Origin: Andrena cerasifolii
Lineage: Eukaryota; Arthropoda; Insecta; Hymenoptera; Andrenidae
Assembly: GCF_050908995.1 (NCBI RefSeq)
Contig: NC_135121.1
Span: 2,418,001 to 2,482,000 of the forward strand
Length of the DNA stretch: 64,000 bases
Reading direction: 5' to 3'
Part shown: one piece after another, positions 34,212-46,064 of the stretch
Layout: each line of letters starts with the position of its first letter
Position numbering within the stretch: the first letter of the stretch is position 1
Position numbers and translations under genes: made by a program
Notes under the pieces: model-generated
The model's input: the letters and a program-made list of their open reading frames with translations, nothing else
What the model was told of the DNA's origin: nothing
Databases searched by the model: none

Positions 34212-35540
34212 CTCCTTCGGCCATGCAGGATTTCCGTGCATCGTTCCACTTCCTGCTGCGCTTGTGCAGCTTGTAGGCCCCCATGCTCGGAACGACCGCG
34301 TAGTCATCCCTCGGCACGCGATCCACGCACCCCTTCATCACCTTGAGCATGTCCAAGGGCTGGCCGTTCACGTCGCGGCCACATTGATAATCAACATCGT
34401 CATCCTCTTCAATTGTCAACAACTCGGAATCTGGAAGAGTGAGTACCTCTTCGAGAACTGTGCCCATCTCCACCACAACCCCTATATTCCAAGCGTCCGT
34501 GCTCTTTGCGCTGACAGTGCGTTAATTGAACAACCCTATTGCAAAAAAAACTGGTGTAGACTTATAGCGTCTAATAGTCGCCTGTGCCATGATTCGAGAA
34601 AAAAGGAGGAGTGGTGTAGAAATAATTTCGGTTTGTTTAGGAAAGAGGCGTCACTGAGTGCGAGTACAGTAAACACTTGTATCAATCCTGACGAACGTGG
34701 CTGGCGGCGGGCGTATAACGCGATGCGGACACTATTCCGTGCGGCCAATGCCGGGAGTGAGAAAATCCAAGAGCGAGCGAGAGGGAACGAAATAGTTGAC
34801 GCGAAGTTGCCCTCGACTCTTTCGTTTCCTCTCGCTCGTTCTCGGATGCCCTCACTCTCGACCCAAGGGTACGTTTATGTTGGAGCTGCGATAAACGATC
34901 AGAGCTACGATAAGAGCGAGATGACTATATAGATGACCAACGATAAAAGCGTCGAGAAAGAAATATTTCTCTTTCTTCGCTATTATCGCAGCTCCAACGT
35001 AAACGTACCCTAAGGATTCCAAGAAATGGTGGGGATAGCCACCGGGCGTACTGCCGCATGGTAAAAACGCGGCTATAACGAGGATTTACTGTAATCGCTG
35101 GTAAAGGAAGAGAGCTATTACTCGGTATGATATTATGATAAGTGATTGTTCTGACTGAACACGATAAGACCCGATTCATTTTATCACTCGCCTGATAATT
35201 ACTTTGAAGCAAAATTTTTTTGTTAGGGGCGCACAATCTCTTTTTAATGGATTTTTAAAATTGAGAGTGCTGAAGTGCTTTAAAGATAAATTGAAATCGT
35301 TTAAACTATGAATGTTATTGGACGCTCTCAGTACAGTAGAACTTCGATTATCTTCTAACTAACGCGGTAAAAATAATAATAGCGCGTACCTGTAATGTTG
35401 CTAATCTCATTGTAATTGTTGTTCATTATTTCCATCCGGTCCAAGCTCAAGTTGGCGGTGTCGGGCAGATTTGGTACTACATTGCAAAGCACTCCGCTTG
35501 AAAAAGCGACAAGAGTCAGCGTCAGCAACAGTTTGTACAT
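34212..35540 (-). CDS. C-type lectin cassette B, exons 1-2 only (unit 2)
   Basis: Exon 1 (35540-35390) and exon 2 (34481-34212) match the unit 1 B cassette with only three replacements (D to Y, H to L, S to C). One replacement creates an extra Cys in the stalk (YQCGRD). No B-specific exon 3 is present. The phase-1 donor would fit the exon at 28276-27984. The strong conservation of B against the divergence of exon 3 is notable. Same alternatives as in unit 1: alternative 5' cassette or truncated copy. Confidence 0.7.
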
Positions 35541-35618
35541 GGTAACCTACAGACAAATGTAATGTCAGAGAAATTAATACGAAGGGAGATTGGTATTAAC
35601 TGGTACTTTCAGTGCTAA

Positions 35619-37180
35619 CAAGGGAACACCGCGAACCCGGTTTATAGAGTCACTCAAGACAGGAACAACGGTGTGTTTCATTTGGGCTCTGTCGCTCTTT
35701 AAGGGGGTGAAAACTAACCTCAAAATCAAATTGGCACTTTCACTTTTTCGCGTATAACTCCCAAATTACAACAAATAGAGAAAAATGTTTGAAACAAAAG
35801 TTTAATGGTGCAATAAGCGCCACAAACAGAATTTACGAAAAAGTTTTTTTTCTTAAAAATAAAATTTTACCGCACGTTATTTTTAGCAATTTTTAGATTT
35901 TCATAATAACTAAAAATGTATGGTGCTTTTTTACGAATTCAATCATGTATATGAATTGTATAATGCACCGTCGCACAGTGGTTTGCATAGAGGAAAAAAG
36001 TCAGTTTTTGAATGTTAAGTACACAGAATTTTTTCAATACAATTCCACAGTAGAATAGGTGAAGGACCAGAACGAACAAGAATATTCTGTAAATACCATT
36101 AATTTGTAAGGAAATTATAATATGAAAGTTGGAGAGTAGAACACCTGCAATTTTGAGTTACAAACACACTATCTTTCAAGTAGAATTTCAACTATCTGCA
36201 AATTAAAAAGAAAAACGCAATTTTGTAATTTGATTATGTTCATACTGAACATATATATTACATGAATTAAGTCAATGACACCCTCGTTGATTTCAGTAGG
36301 ACATAAGTGGAACAAATAGGTATTTTTAACAATAGAATCGAAGTTTAATTAGACATAACTTTTTCGCGACAGCTAGCGTCAAGGTAAGACTTAATACTAG
36401 TGGTGCATTATACCTTTAAGTATATAATCAAACAGGTTTCAGCTGCGTAAACCTGCGGCTTTGGTGTAGGGAGCATTTTTTCTATAACTTTTACCAGTAA
36501 GTATTTGGAGTATCTTCCCTTCGTTTTTCATAATATCGAAAAATGTTTTAGATAAAAGTTGAATAGTTTCTAGGAGGCTATAATTGAATGTAATTAGTTT
36601 TTTATATGTGGATGCATAAAGGGCATATGTATGAAGGTCACCGATGTTTTGTTAAACGGAACCATATATTTTTTAATACATTACTGGATTATTCAGTTCA
36701 TCATTTTCTATGACAAAGTATTAACTTGTGCCGGAAAGCTATTAGTTTAGGAGATATTTTAATTTAATCATTAATATTGACACACAAATATCTCCTATAC
36801 TAAGGAGATATTTTGTTTTTATCAATTTTCACTTCATATTTGTAATCAGCGACCTCAAAAACCCCGGGATACCAAGTTTTGTATAAATTGAAGGTTTCAC
36901 ATTGATGCTACTATATTTTTTCCTTGATATGGGGATTTCGGATCACTGTGCGTCGCCTTATGCAGTTACAGGATGGCAAGCACAAGGTGCGCACGGCTGC
37001 GCGCTCTTAACGCATAGTAAGTTGCATAATAAGACTCGTTCTGCTTGCTGCAGGCCTTAATACACGACGGTGTCAAATACGATAATATTCAAAGATGCTA
37101 AAATGTATTATATATAATCACTCTATAAACTCACAAAGTTGCGTTCCAATCGGTGAGTGCGGGTTCGCGGTGTTCCGTTG
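35619..37180. mobile_element. TAA-flanked element upstream of cassette B (unit 2)
   Basis: Unit 2 copy of 22598-24159, with the same CAAGGGAACACC ends and TAA at 35616-35618 and 37181-37183. Confidence 0.75.
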
Positions 37181-37536
37181 TAAGTACTAGATCAGTGCAT
37201 TCAATCCACTGCGAGGAACGCCTATTGGCGTTCAATGTGCATTGTTGTGGAATACGAACGGGGGATTTCCGCACGGGGCGCACGGGCAATGATTTATGTA
37301 ATACAAATACAGTATTGAGAAAGTATTTATTGTGAAATTCATTTATTACAGAAATGTAGCTCACTAGGCTGGATGCACCATTTGTGGCGACTTTAAGATA
37401 TTGTACCAGTTTTGGCCACCTCTTAAAAAATATAATATTTTTTCGTGTAAGCAATAAATGTAACCTTATATTTCTGGTGGTATACTAAACAAAATATTTA
37501 TGATGTGAAATTCTCCACATCAACAGACGCGGTCGC

Positions 37537-38052
37537 GTCTGGAAGCTAATTCCCCCTTCCCCTCTTCCCATAGGCACACTGAGTGACCATGTCTCTATAC
37601 ACGAAAGATAGCGAAATTGACAGGTCGTCGGAGCTATTTTATCCTTATTATCTTATTTTATGACATAGTCCCGGTGTTTTTACATGATTAAGCGAATCAT
37701 TTTTTTTTTTCGAACCCATATGTCGTTTTACTTAATGTATCGAGCTATTTGTCTAAAAGATATAAGATTTATTCTGAATTAATAGTTATAAACCCCCCCC
37801 CCCCCCATAAACATGATTCATGTATGAAAGAAGCTAATTCCCTTTAATTCACGAAAAGTTCTCACGCAAAGATTGTGAAATCATCTTTGCTAATTCCAAT
37901 TGTACCTTTAATTCACGAAAAACATTAAAAACATTCTCAGGCAAAGATTGTGAAATCAACTTTGCTAATTCCAATTGTATTCTCGTTCTCCGTTCGAACA
38001 CTGATTCCTCTGTCACTTTTTATACTTCACATTCCTTTATTGGCTACAAATC
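37537..38052. repeat. Second copy of the array's left flank
   Basis: 37537-37788 repeats 11241-11493. 37793-38052 repeats the poly-C arm 12643-12834. Homology stops at ACAAATC (38052), the same position where the unit 1 left breakpoint lies (12829-12834). The flank repeat is therefore in direct orientation on both sides of the lectin array. Confidence 0.8.
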
Positions 38053-38654
38053 GAATTTTCGATTTCAATTTCGGCCCCAAAACATTACATTTTTCTTAAG
38101 TTTCTCTCGATTCCGCCTAAACTATTGGTCCGATTGGAAGGGACTGTACAAACGAGTTGTATGCAATTTAATTACCCTTTATTTAAGAGTCGTCGCGATC
38201 AAATCGGTCAACTCTAACGCGAGATATGGCCAAAAACGTCGGGTCGTCTTCTTAAAAAAATACCAAAATATTCATCGGGCGATATCTCGAAAACGTATCC
38301 ATAGGATTTCGTCTCATTTCGATTTTTGAGTTTAGGGGACCATCTTACATAAGAATTTCATAGTGGAGTCTCGATCAAAAATAATTTGTTTGGATTTTGT
38401 AAACTAGTGTTATCAATAATCATGGTGGGACCGACATTGCCTGAGAGAAAAGTCAAAATTACGAATTTTCGTGACAGTGTGGTTTCGTTACTTGTAATGT
38501 AGGTACTGTTTCCATTTAACTTGGTGTCAGATATAATTTGACAGAGGTATGTGTATGTGACTCCAATGAAAAAAATGTTACTGTACCTACTCGATAATTT
38601 TTGTAAAAATTCAATGTAGGTTCCACATATTCTTTTATGCCCATACTATATTAA

Positions 38655-38851
38655 AGAAGTCTCTAGGCGTTGAAACATTTTGCGACGCATGCTTCGACTC
38701 TCAGGTTTAACGAAACTGGACAGTGAGCAAGATCCAAGTACGGCAAGACGCGGAAACCAATCTAAGTACACACGTAGTACGTGACATGTACCATAAAACC
38801 TGAGAATCAATGCATCGCAACTTGTTTCAACGTCTGGAGACCCCTTTAGTG
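38655..38851. repeat. MITE-like inverted repeat
   Basis: AGGCGTTGAAACATTTTGCG on the left is the near-complement of CGCAACTTGTTTCAACGTCT on the right. CTCAGGTTT and AAACCTGAG pair further in. There is no coding content. Confidence 0.6.
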
Positions 38852-39039
38852 ACAACGTGTTTTTGAGTCGAGTGGGGGCGGATGACCTCACGATGTTCCG
38901 CCCTCGAGAGTTTTATGACTGGGATTTAGGTTGTGAGTGGCCTTGAAAGGGGGTGCGTGAATAGTCCCGGTGACAGGCGATGGCTGGTGACCACATTGGG
39001 ATACCCAGCCATCGGGTGTTACAGGTTTCATTGTTTGCA

Positions 39040-39053
39040 TGAAGAGAGCGAGC

Positions 39054-39087
<34 letters not shown>

Positions 39088-39088
39088 C
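39040..39088. repeat. GA microsatellite
   Basis: An imperfect then pure GA dinucleotide run. Confidence 0.85.
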
Positions 39089-39562
39089 AGCAAACGGCAC
39101 AAGCCGCATGGCCAAAGAATAGGGACTCTGTTCAGTCTGTTCCTTAAGATACTAGCCTCTGCTAAGAGGACTGTGATGAACCACTCGATACTTACCCCAG
39201 AACTGTCTTCGAGCGAGTTTTACTGAATTCTCTAACACCCCCATCGGGAAATTTCTGACATCTACATATAAATCATCATATTTTTAATAAGTATCGTAAC
39301 ATATCCCTATTGGAATTAAATAGTATCGTAACATATCCCTATTGGAAAATCAATAAAAACAGTTCAGTTCCAATAAAATGTAGTCGTTTAAATTAATTCC
39401 AAACGATAGCAAAAATTGTATTCTATATAAATTCTCAACGCGTTATCGAACAACTTGGCTTCTGATTGTAATAAAGCACACTATAAATATTAATTTTCAG
39501 TTGAAAATGTGCGTGTAAAATTATGCGTAGAAAAATTTGTTTAAAGAACTAACAACAGAACT

Positions 39563-39636
39563 GGCCCATTAGCTCAGTTGGTTAGAGCGTCGTGCTAATA
39601 ACGCGAAGGTCGCGGGTTCGATCCCCTCATGGGCCA
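39563..39636 (+). tRNA. tRNA-Ile, anticodon AAU
   Basis: This 74-nt gene folds as a cloverleaf. The acceptor stem GGCCCAT pairs with ATGGGCC. The D arm is GCTCAGTTGGTTAGAGC. The anticodon stem TCGTG/CGCGA holds the loop CTAATAA with anticodon AAT, read as inosine-AU. The T arm is GCGGGTTCGATCCCCTC-like. There is no intron and no encoded CCA. The A- and B-box promoters are internal (TAGCTCAGTTGG and GGTTCGATCC). Confidence 0.96.
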
Positions 39637-39638
39637 AA

Positions 39639-39647
39639 TTTTTTTTT
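39639..39647 (+). terminator. RNA polymerase III terminator
   Basis: A run of nine T starts two bases after the tRNA-Ile discriminator base. Confidence 0.85.
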
Positions 39648-40678
39648 CCATTTTATTGCAACGTAAAAAGTGACACTCAGCGTGCTTGTACATTCTGACA
39701 CCAATACTCTTTTTTCTTTCATTTTCCAACCTGCACTTGCCCGAGGTACCGAGTGGAGAAGAGTTCCTTTTTGCGGCGCGCTGTAACGCCGTACGAAAAC
39801 TTTGGGAGTACATGCCCGTTCGCAAGAAGGCGTGAAAGGGGGCAGAATTTGAGTTTCGGTCAAACACTAAGAGAGTTCTGTAACGACGTCCGCGAACCCT
39901 AATAAAAGTATTTTTCAACGAACTACTGAAGAGGGAAACGTCGCTTTCGTAATAGGAAAAAAAGTTTTTTTACGTGAATACGTCTTTAAAATTGGTACAG
40001 TACAGGGGGGCATGCACGAAAAGTCGAGCGTTACGAAAATGGTGACGAAAATGGGAGATAATGTTTCGTCTTATAACTTCAAAATTAAAAGCAGTATCCA
40101 AACAATAAATATAGCCTCGAGTAGACATAGGATGTCCATACCTGAGATTACCTTCGGACCGAGTGCGTAACCGCTGTGAGCGTGGGTACGGGGGTCGGAA
40201 AAGTATAGAATTTAAACGTTAAAAACTAGATTTGGCCGAACGCGAATGAGGAACGGCACGAAACAGTCGACGCGCTGGCATCCCGTCTCGCTCCGTCTCC
40301 CGGATGTCTGACACTCTGTCGCGCACGCAAAGGACGGAATATCACGCGCGTTAAAGACAGAGCGAGACAAAGCATTAACTGCGTCCGCCCCGCATCGCTC
40401 CCTGCCCGCAGTCAGTCCTTCCGACTCGCTCTCGCCTTGGGTAAGATAAAAGCGAGAAAGACTGAGATTACAGTGGATGTGTTTTCGCCCGAAAAATCGA
40501 TTTTGTTTCTGCGTAAACAATAACATTCATCGGTGTGATCCATTTCGGCTTCGTCATTGATATCACGGGATTTCGCGCAAAAACGCGTCTACTGTAACCA
40601 TGGCCTTAAACGCTCACCGGTCCCGAAGCACGAGCCTGTAAGAACTGCGAAAGTGAGTTTCTTCATCCCAACGTCTCG

Positions 40679-40981
40679 ATGGCTAACATTGAATTCTTGA
40701 TGTTCCAAATGCTCGGAAAATATACAGAAAGTGTAAAGAAAGTTGTACCTACAATGGAAATAGACACCGAAGTCCCCACCATAGTCAGCGGAGACTTCAA
40801 CGTCGATGTTATTACAAATACTTCACTTCTCGACTTCATGAACAGAGAATTCAACTTAGCCTACATATCACCGCATCACCGACCACGTTTGGAAAAACTA
40901 GCATTGATCTTACATGCCCCAGCAATCTGGATGTACCTTGCATGCCATTTGTTTCATACTTTAGCTATCACAGGCCTATAA
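40679..40981 (+). pseudogene. Retroelement/Helentron-type endonuclease fragment, frameshifted
   Basis: The frame from 40679 contains VPTIVSGDFNVDV, the GDFN core of EEP-type endonucleases, then LLDFMNREFNL. Near 40865 the frame shifts, and the other frame continues TTFGKTSIDLTC and FVSYFSYHRPI, the expected end of the domain (SYHRP in place of SDHxP). Similar endonuclease domains occur in non-LTR elements and fused to Helentron helicases. I cannot decide which source applies. The upstream part is missing and a foldback element begins immediately after it. Confidence 0.65.
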
Positions 40982-41964
40982 CACAGTTCGACAAAATTTG
41001 ACTTTTTTCGGACTTGTAACATTCAATAGCCGTTTCTTATAGGTTTTCGTGCCCTGAAAACGAATTCGCAAACCGTTTGTCGCCATCACCCTCAGTTTTT
41101 GAGAAATTCGATTTTGAAAAAAAAACTGCAAATTTTCAACTTTGAACATCTTTTGTGTCGAAACGGCAATACTTATTCGATTGCTCGTTGCGTCAAATTA
41201 TTCTATGAACCCTCCCGAATACCGTTGTATCGTTATATAAGTTATTATTGGATTATGAACATTTAAATATGTTTAAGCAACGATCAAAGGGAAACGGACA
41301 CCAGAAATGCACACATTTTTGAAGATATCTTTCAATTTATTTCCAAAACTAAGGGTCTAGGAGAAAATCTGATTATTCCACGCTATGCAGCAGACATTTT
41401 TCCTTCGGAAAGCATTAACGGAAGTGGTAAGTCACGTTTTGTTTTCAACACAGAAGCGAAATAGTTTGGCAAAATGCGCGGTGCCGACAGTGGTAGTCAC
41501 GCGCGTTAAGCGATTCTGTTACGCTGAGCGGCAGTGGATCGCGCGCCCCCGTTGACTACCACTGTCGGCACCGCACATTTTGCCAAACTATTTCGCTTCT
41601 GTGTTGAAAACAAAACGTAATTTTCCACTTCTGTTAATGCTTTCCGAACGAAAAATATCTGCTGCATCGCATGGAATGGTCAGATTTTCTCCTAGACCCT
41701 TAGTTTTGGAAATGAATTGAAAGATATCATCAAAAATGGGTGCCTTTCGGGTGTCCTTTTCTTGTTGATCGCTGTTTAAACATATTTATATGTTCATAAT
41801 GCAATAATAACTTATATCGCTGTATTTGGGAGGGTTCATAGAATTGGCATTTTATTTTTTTCAAAATCGAATTTCTCAAAAACTGGGAGTGATGGCGACA
41901 AACGGTTTGCGGATTCGTTTTCAGGGCACGAAAGCTTATAAGAAACAGCTACTGTCGAACTGTG
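40982..41964. repeat. Foldback element, about 0.44-kb arms, ATAA target duplication
   Basis: The element starts CACAGTTCGAC and ends GTCGAACTGTG, between ATAA at 40978-40981 and 41965-41968. The two arms share long blocks, for example AGGGTCTAGGAGAAAATCTG and its complement, and the AACTATTTCGCTTCTGTGTT block. A GC-rich loop of about 45 bp lies at 41505-41550. There is no coding capacity. A small open frame at 41836-42018 is a by-product. Confidence 0.85.
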
Positions 41965-42458
41965 ATAATTAGACACGTGCTTTAAAGCTCTTCCCTGTCT
42001 ATTTTGTGACTTCCTCATACTCGAGGTTATATGTTAAACGTGTACTTCACAAAATCATAAATTTTCTGGGAATACGTTGCCAACATATGTACTTATACAT
42101 ATTTGTAGTTGTACAGTAATTGGACGATGAGGATTCCCAACATAAATCCAGAAAATCGACGTAATTTTGTTATAATTCGTGCAGTGAAAGTTGAGAGGGA
42201 ATCAGGTGTGAATTTACAATCGGTATAAATATTTTCGAATGACATTTCGTATGGAATAAAAGCAATAATACCTGCTGGGCCTTATTACCCGCATTTATCT
42301 TATATGCATTAAAAAATAAATAAAAAAAACTTGTAACATCAAAGATGTTTAAAAAAATCCTTATAAATACATATATAAAATCTATTTTAAAAAATTTTAC
42401 TCCAGATAGAAGGTATTAATTTTTGTCCATTTCCCTGTACACATCGAACACTGTGCAT

Positions 42459-42578
42459 CGGCGTTCTTTTAATTTGACTCGAAAAACATACGTTCGCACA
42501 CACATGAGTATCACGCTACCTGTTACTTTCTATGATACTCGTCGCATGTTTTTCGAAACGAATTAAAAGAAAGCCGAC
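42459..42578. repeat. Short hairpin repeat
   Basis: CGGCGTTCTTTTAATTTGAC and CGAATTAAAAGAAAGCCG, with CGAAAAACAT and ATGTTTTTCG further in, form an imperfect hairpin with a roughly 55-bp loop. Confidence 0.6.
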
Positions 42579-42673
42579 GGTCAGACTCTCTCGCACGCAC
42601 GACCTACTCACAATCCGCGGCCGCTGGGAGGCAATGTTATAATGCGCGATTTGTTAATTAATATCTACAAAAT

Positions 42674-43048
42674 TAATGATATACAAATATTGTTCCAATT
42701 ATAATAATGGCTATTTATACAAACAAAAAAATTAACAATGGCTATTTATACCAACAAAAAAAATTGATTACTCCATTATTATTGTTTTTGCCCATAAAAT
42801 TTTTTTGGTTCCGCAACGCCAAGGATTTTGAATAAAATATTTATTAGTATTGAAGTATTTATTTGTATACAAATATATATGCTTAATTTTATTGGCTTCT
42901 TTGTTTCTTCCAATGATGAATCTTGGAATACCGGCCAAAAAATAATAATGGAGCAATCAATTTTGTTGTTTATATAAATAGCCATTCTTTATTTTTTGTT
43001 TGTATAAATAGCCATTGTTATAATTGGCACAATATTTGTATATCATTA
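42674..43048. repeat. AT-rich MITE with about 130-bp inverted ends
   Basis: TAATGATATACAAATATTG at the left and CAATATTTGTATATCATTA at the right are exact complements. The motif AATGGCTATTTATAC recurs twice in each arm in opposite orientation. Confidence 0.75.
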
Positions 43049-43634
43049 GTTTTATACATATTATTTTACGACAATGTTTTTAAATATACTTCTTTTTGAT
43101 GGGATTATTAGTTTACCGTTCCTTGCGCGCATATACTTGGCGCGTTTTTTGTACCTTTTTGTAAGAAAGGTAATTTTTTGGTGATCTCACATATTTTGTA
43201 GTGTTTATTGATGACTGGATAATTTTTTTACCTCCTTGGGTTTTTTTTTAAATATTGTATTGTCATCCAAACTACGCACGCCTGCAAAGCTTCAAGACAA
43301 TTGGATAAGCACTTACAAAACCCGTAGACAGTCACACTAGCTGGTTACGTTTATACATAATAAAATTTGTAAAAAAGGTTAAAAAATTACGCCAAGTACA
43401 TGAAATCAAATAAATCACAAAAAAAATAGAAGATAATAACTTATTATTATAATAAGATAATAACTTATCCACATAATTCTAGAGTTTGGGGAAACAATTG
43501 TTTAAAAAAAAAAACCCAACATGAGCACGCAGGGAAATATGCGATCATCAAAAGGAGAGATCAGGAGAGTCATTAAAAACCACAGCGCATCCAACGCACA
43601 TCCACAAGGCGAGCGGGAAAGAGTCCAAAGACCA

Positions 43635-46064
43635 TTACCTGGCGGCTGGTAGGCAGACATGGTCCCGGAAGACAATAGGGAAGAGGACCTTCACCTTGTA
43701 GGGGATACGATTTATATCGTAAATGCCAGTCTGTCTGACCAGCGGGTTTGCATGGCTACCCACCTGGTAAACAGCAACAAGCCTCCTGATATGATCAGGG
43801 AAAGGCTCGCCGCCAGCCTCGCGATTGAGGTCAGCTGTCGGGTATCTCGTGGGCCTCCCCGTGATTATTTTCAGGGCACGGCTCTGCGTAACCCTGGCAG
43901 CGGTCAGGGCACTGTTCGAGGCACAGTCCCAAACCTGCACCCCGTAGGTGAGAACGGACCTCAAACACACCTTGTAAAAAGTAATTCTTAGTCTCTGGTT
44001 CAAGAAGGAGGACGGACGTAAATGAGGTGTAATTGCAGCCAGGGCCGTCCTCGTCTTATGATCTCTATCCATGACCGCCGGCCCCATGGTGAGACCCCTG
44101 TCCAGGAGCAAACCCCGATACCGCACCTCACTGGACCAGCTGACGTCAACCCCGTCCACACTCAGTTTAAGGCCATCGAGGGCGGGCCGCCTTCGAGTGA
44201 AAAATATGGCCTGAGTTTTTGCAGAATTTACAGTCAGCCTTCAGTTCCTAAAATTGGAGACGACATCGTCCAGATAATCCTGCAGCCCCAGAACGAGGGT
44301 CCTTGCTTGCCAGGAGGAGGTAATCAGTGAAGTGTCGTCAGCATACAATGCCAGGGCACAGCCATCCACCACAGGGACATCATTTATAAAAATGTTAAAT
44401 AGTAAGGGCCCAAGTATGGAACCCCGAGGAACGCCCGCTGAAACGAGGTGCCTCGGGGAGTCGTTACCCCTGATTCGAACGTAAATAAACCTATCTGACA
44501 AATGGGAGTCAATCAGCCTAGTCATGGCCAAAGGAAAACCCGCCCTGTCAAGCTTGAAAAGAAGTGCATCATGCCACACGGAGTCAAACGCCCTCGAAAG
44601 GTCTAGTAACACCATGGCCGCATGATGCCTCACGTTCAGTTCGTGAGCAACAAGTTGAGCAACCCTGACAAGCTGGTAGACCGTGGAATGGCCAGAGCGG
44701 AATTCAAACTGGCGATCGAGGATAACACCCCCTTGTCGAGAAAATCAATCATCAGCCGGTGGAGACACCTCTCAAAGATCTTATGCATGACAGGCAGCAG
44801 GCTAATGGGCCTGTAGCCCTCAATAAGGGGACCTTGGTTTACCCGGTTTAGGGATCGGGGAGACCCTAGCCGTCTTCCAGGCGACGGGAAAATAAGCAAA
44901 CTCAAATGAGTACCTGAAGATATAATACAGCTGAAGCCAGACCTTTTTGGAGGAGGACTTCAGTATCTGCGAAGTGATTTTATCACCACCCGGGGCCTTA
45001 TTGATTTGCAATCTCCCGATGGCATCCCCGACTCCGTCCAAGGTGATTTGAAAATCAGCCGGGGGGGGGGACAAGTGGAGTGATTCATCAATACGCTGTA
45101 AGAAGCTCTCAATCATCCGGGTGTGAGGGGATGCGAGCCCCGCCACGCTCCTATGGACCGCGGCGAAAGTCTCAGCAAAGGCATCAGCCTTTTCCCCATC
45201 AGTGGACAGGATCCTGGACCCCTGGTTTAGCGGCGGGATGACCGTGACTATGCGTGCGAGTAGCTTATAGCTTCTCCAGAAAGTGGGGTCCGCCTCGCTC
45301 AGAGACCTCAGGGGATCACTCCCGGTTGTCCTGCGTAGACACCTGAGTCTGCAGTCAATCTCGTGGGTGAGGCATTTCGCAATATGATTAAAATATTCGA
45401 GGCCCGTACGTTGCCATGCACGTCTAGCCCCACGCCTCTGCCTGATATACTCCATGAGCCGCGGGTCGCTAGTATAGTCCCTGGAGTTGCTGGGTGGGAC
45501 GAACGTGGATGACCCAACCAGGCGGATGCATGGCATCGCGCCCGGCCCTGAGAAAGGCCGGCCTGTGGCTGGTGCTGAAGTTGTCCGTGATCGAACACTC
45601 GAATGCCCTAGGGCAGTCGACGAGGAAAAAGTCCAGCATCGACGGGCTAGTCCTAGGGCCCCCGAAAAAAGTGAAATCATCGGAGTGCACGATCCTGTAT
45701 GATGCACCGATGGAATGTCGATAGAGGGCAATGTCGCTCCCGTTGTTAGTGAGATTGTTCCAAGATTAGTGTCTCGCGTTAAAGTTGCCTCCAACCACAC
45801 ATGGAGAGTCAACCCCCGTAAGGGTATCAAGATCCGAGCTGATCAGCTTGTTTTTAGGGTGGTTGTAGACAAGCAGCTCGGTCCTCGCGCACCACACTGT
45901 AACCCGGGAGAGATCAGTACCATCATGGTACTACCATGGGATAACCATGTCTCAGTAATCAAGGCAATACGAATGTCGTTTTTGTGAAGAGCCAGGCGAA
46001 GCTCATTTACTTTTCTGACAACGGAGCCAGCGTTCCATAAAATGATATTGAGGAACGGAGCCAT
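43635..46064 (-). pseudogene. LINE ORF2: endonuclease and reverse transcriptase, broken
   Basis: From 46064 the endonuclease starts LNIILWNAGSVVRKVNEL, then ITETWLS. After a frame change it shows VVGGNFNARH near 45.77 kb, and FFLVDCPRAFECSITD then TSHRP near 45.6 kb. The next long frame (to 44820) carries INKAPGGDKI and FPVAWKTARVSPIPKPGKP. Then come GYRPISLLPVMHKIFERCLH, LLDLSRAFDSVWHDAL, GVPRGSILGPLLFNIFIND and ALYADDTSLI, which are the RT palm motifs including the YADD catalytic pair. The C-terminal part (43635-44159) has YLRGLLLD-like thumb sequence, VCLRSVLTYGVQVWD and the usual post-RT tail. At least three frame changes are needed to read it, so it is not functional. Confidence 0.88.

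Larger units (their letters stand above)
24444..37463. repeat. Tandem segmental duplication, unit 2 (lectin locus)
   Basis: Second copy of 12829-24442. It begins inside the poly-C/poly-G inverted repeat (24444-25030, left arm missing). Unit-2-specific sequence includes an insertion of about 275 bp at 25329-25605, a replaced stretch of intron 2 (about 28982-29817), the pogo/Tigger remnant (30235-31180) and an inverted-repeat block at 31961-32423. No unit 2 exon has a frame break. Confidence 0.92.

Noticed and set aside
34054..34476. A 140-codon minus-strand lectin-like frame running past exon 2
   Set aside because: The extra C-terminal residues are intron read-through after the GT donor at 34211. 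They are not conserved in unit 1, where a stop follows at once.
34264..34932. A 222-codon plus-strand frame
   Set aside because: It is the antisense of lectin cassette B exon 2 and its upstream sequence, present only because that exon has few stops in the opposite frame. The unit 1 copy is interrupted.
39595..39918. A 107-codon minus-strand protein overlapping the tRNA
   Set aside because: It runs through the antisense of the tRNA-Ile gene and has no motif.
44820..45830. A 336-codon minus-strand frame as one intact gene
   Set aside because: Only its second half is LINE reverse transcriptase. The first half is an out-of-frame reading of the endonuclease, so it is a segment of the broken ORF2.
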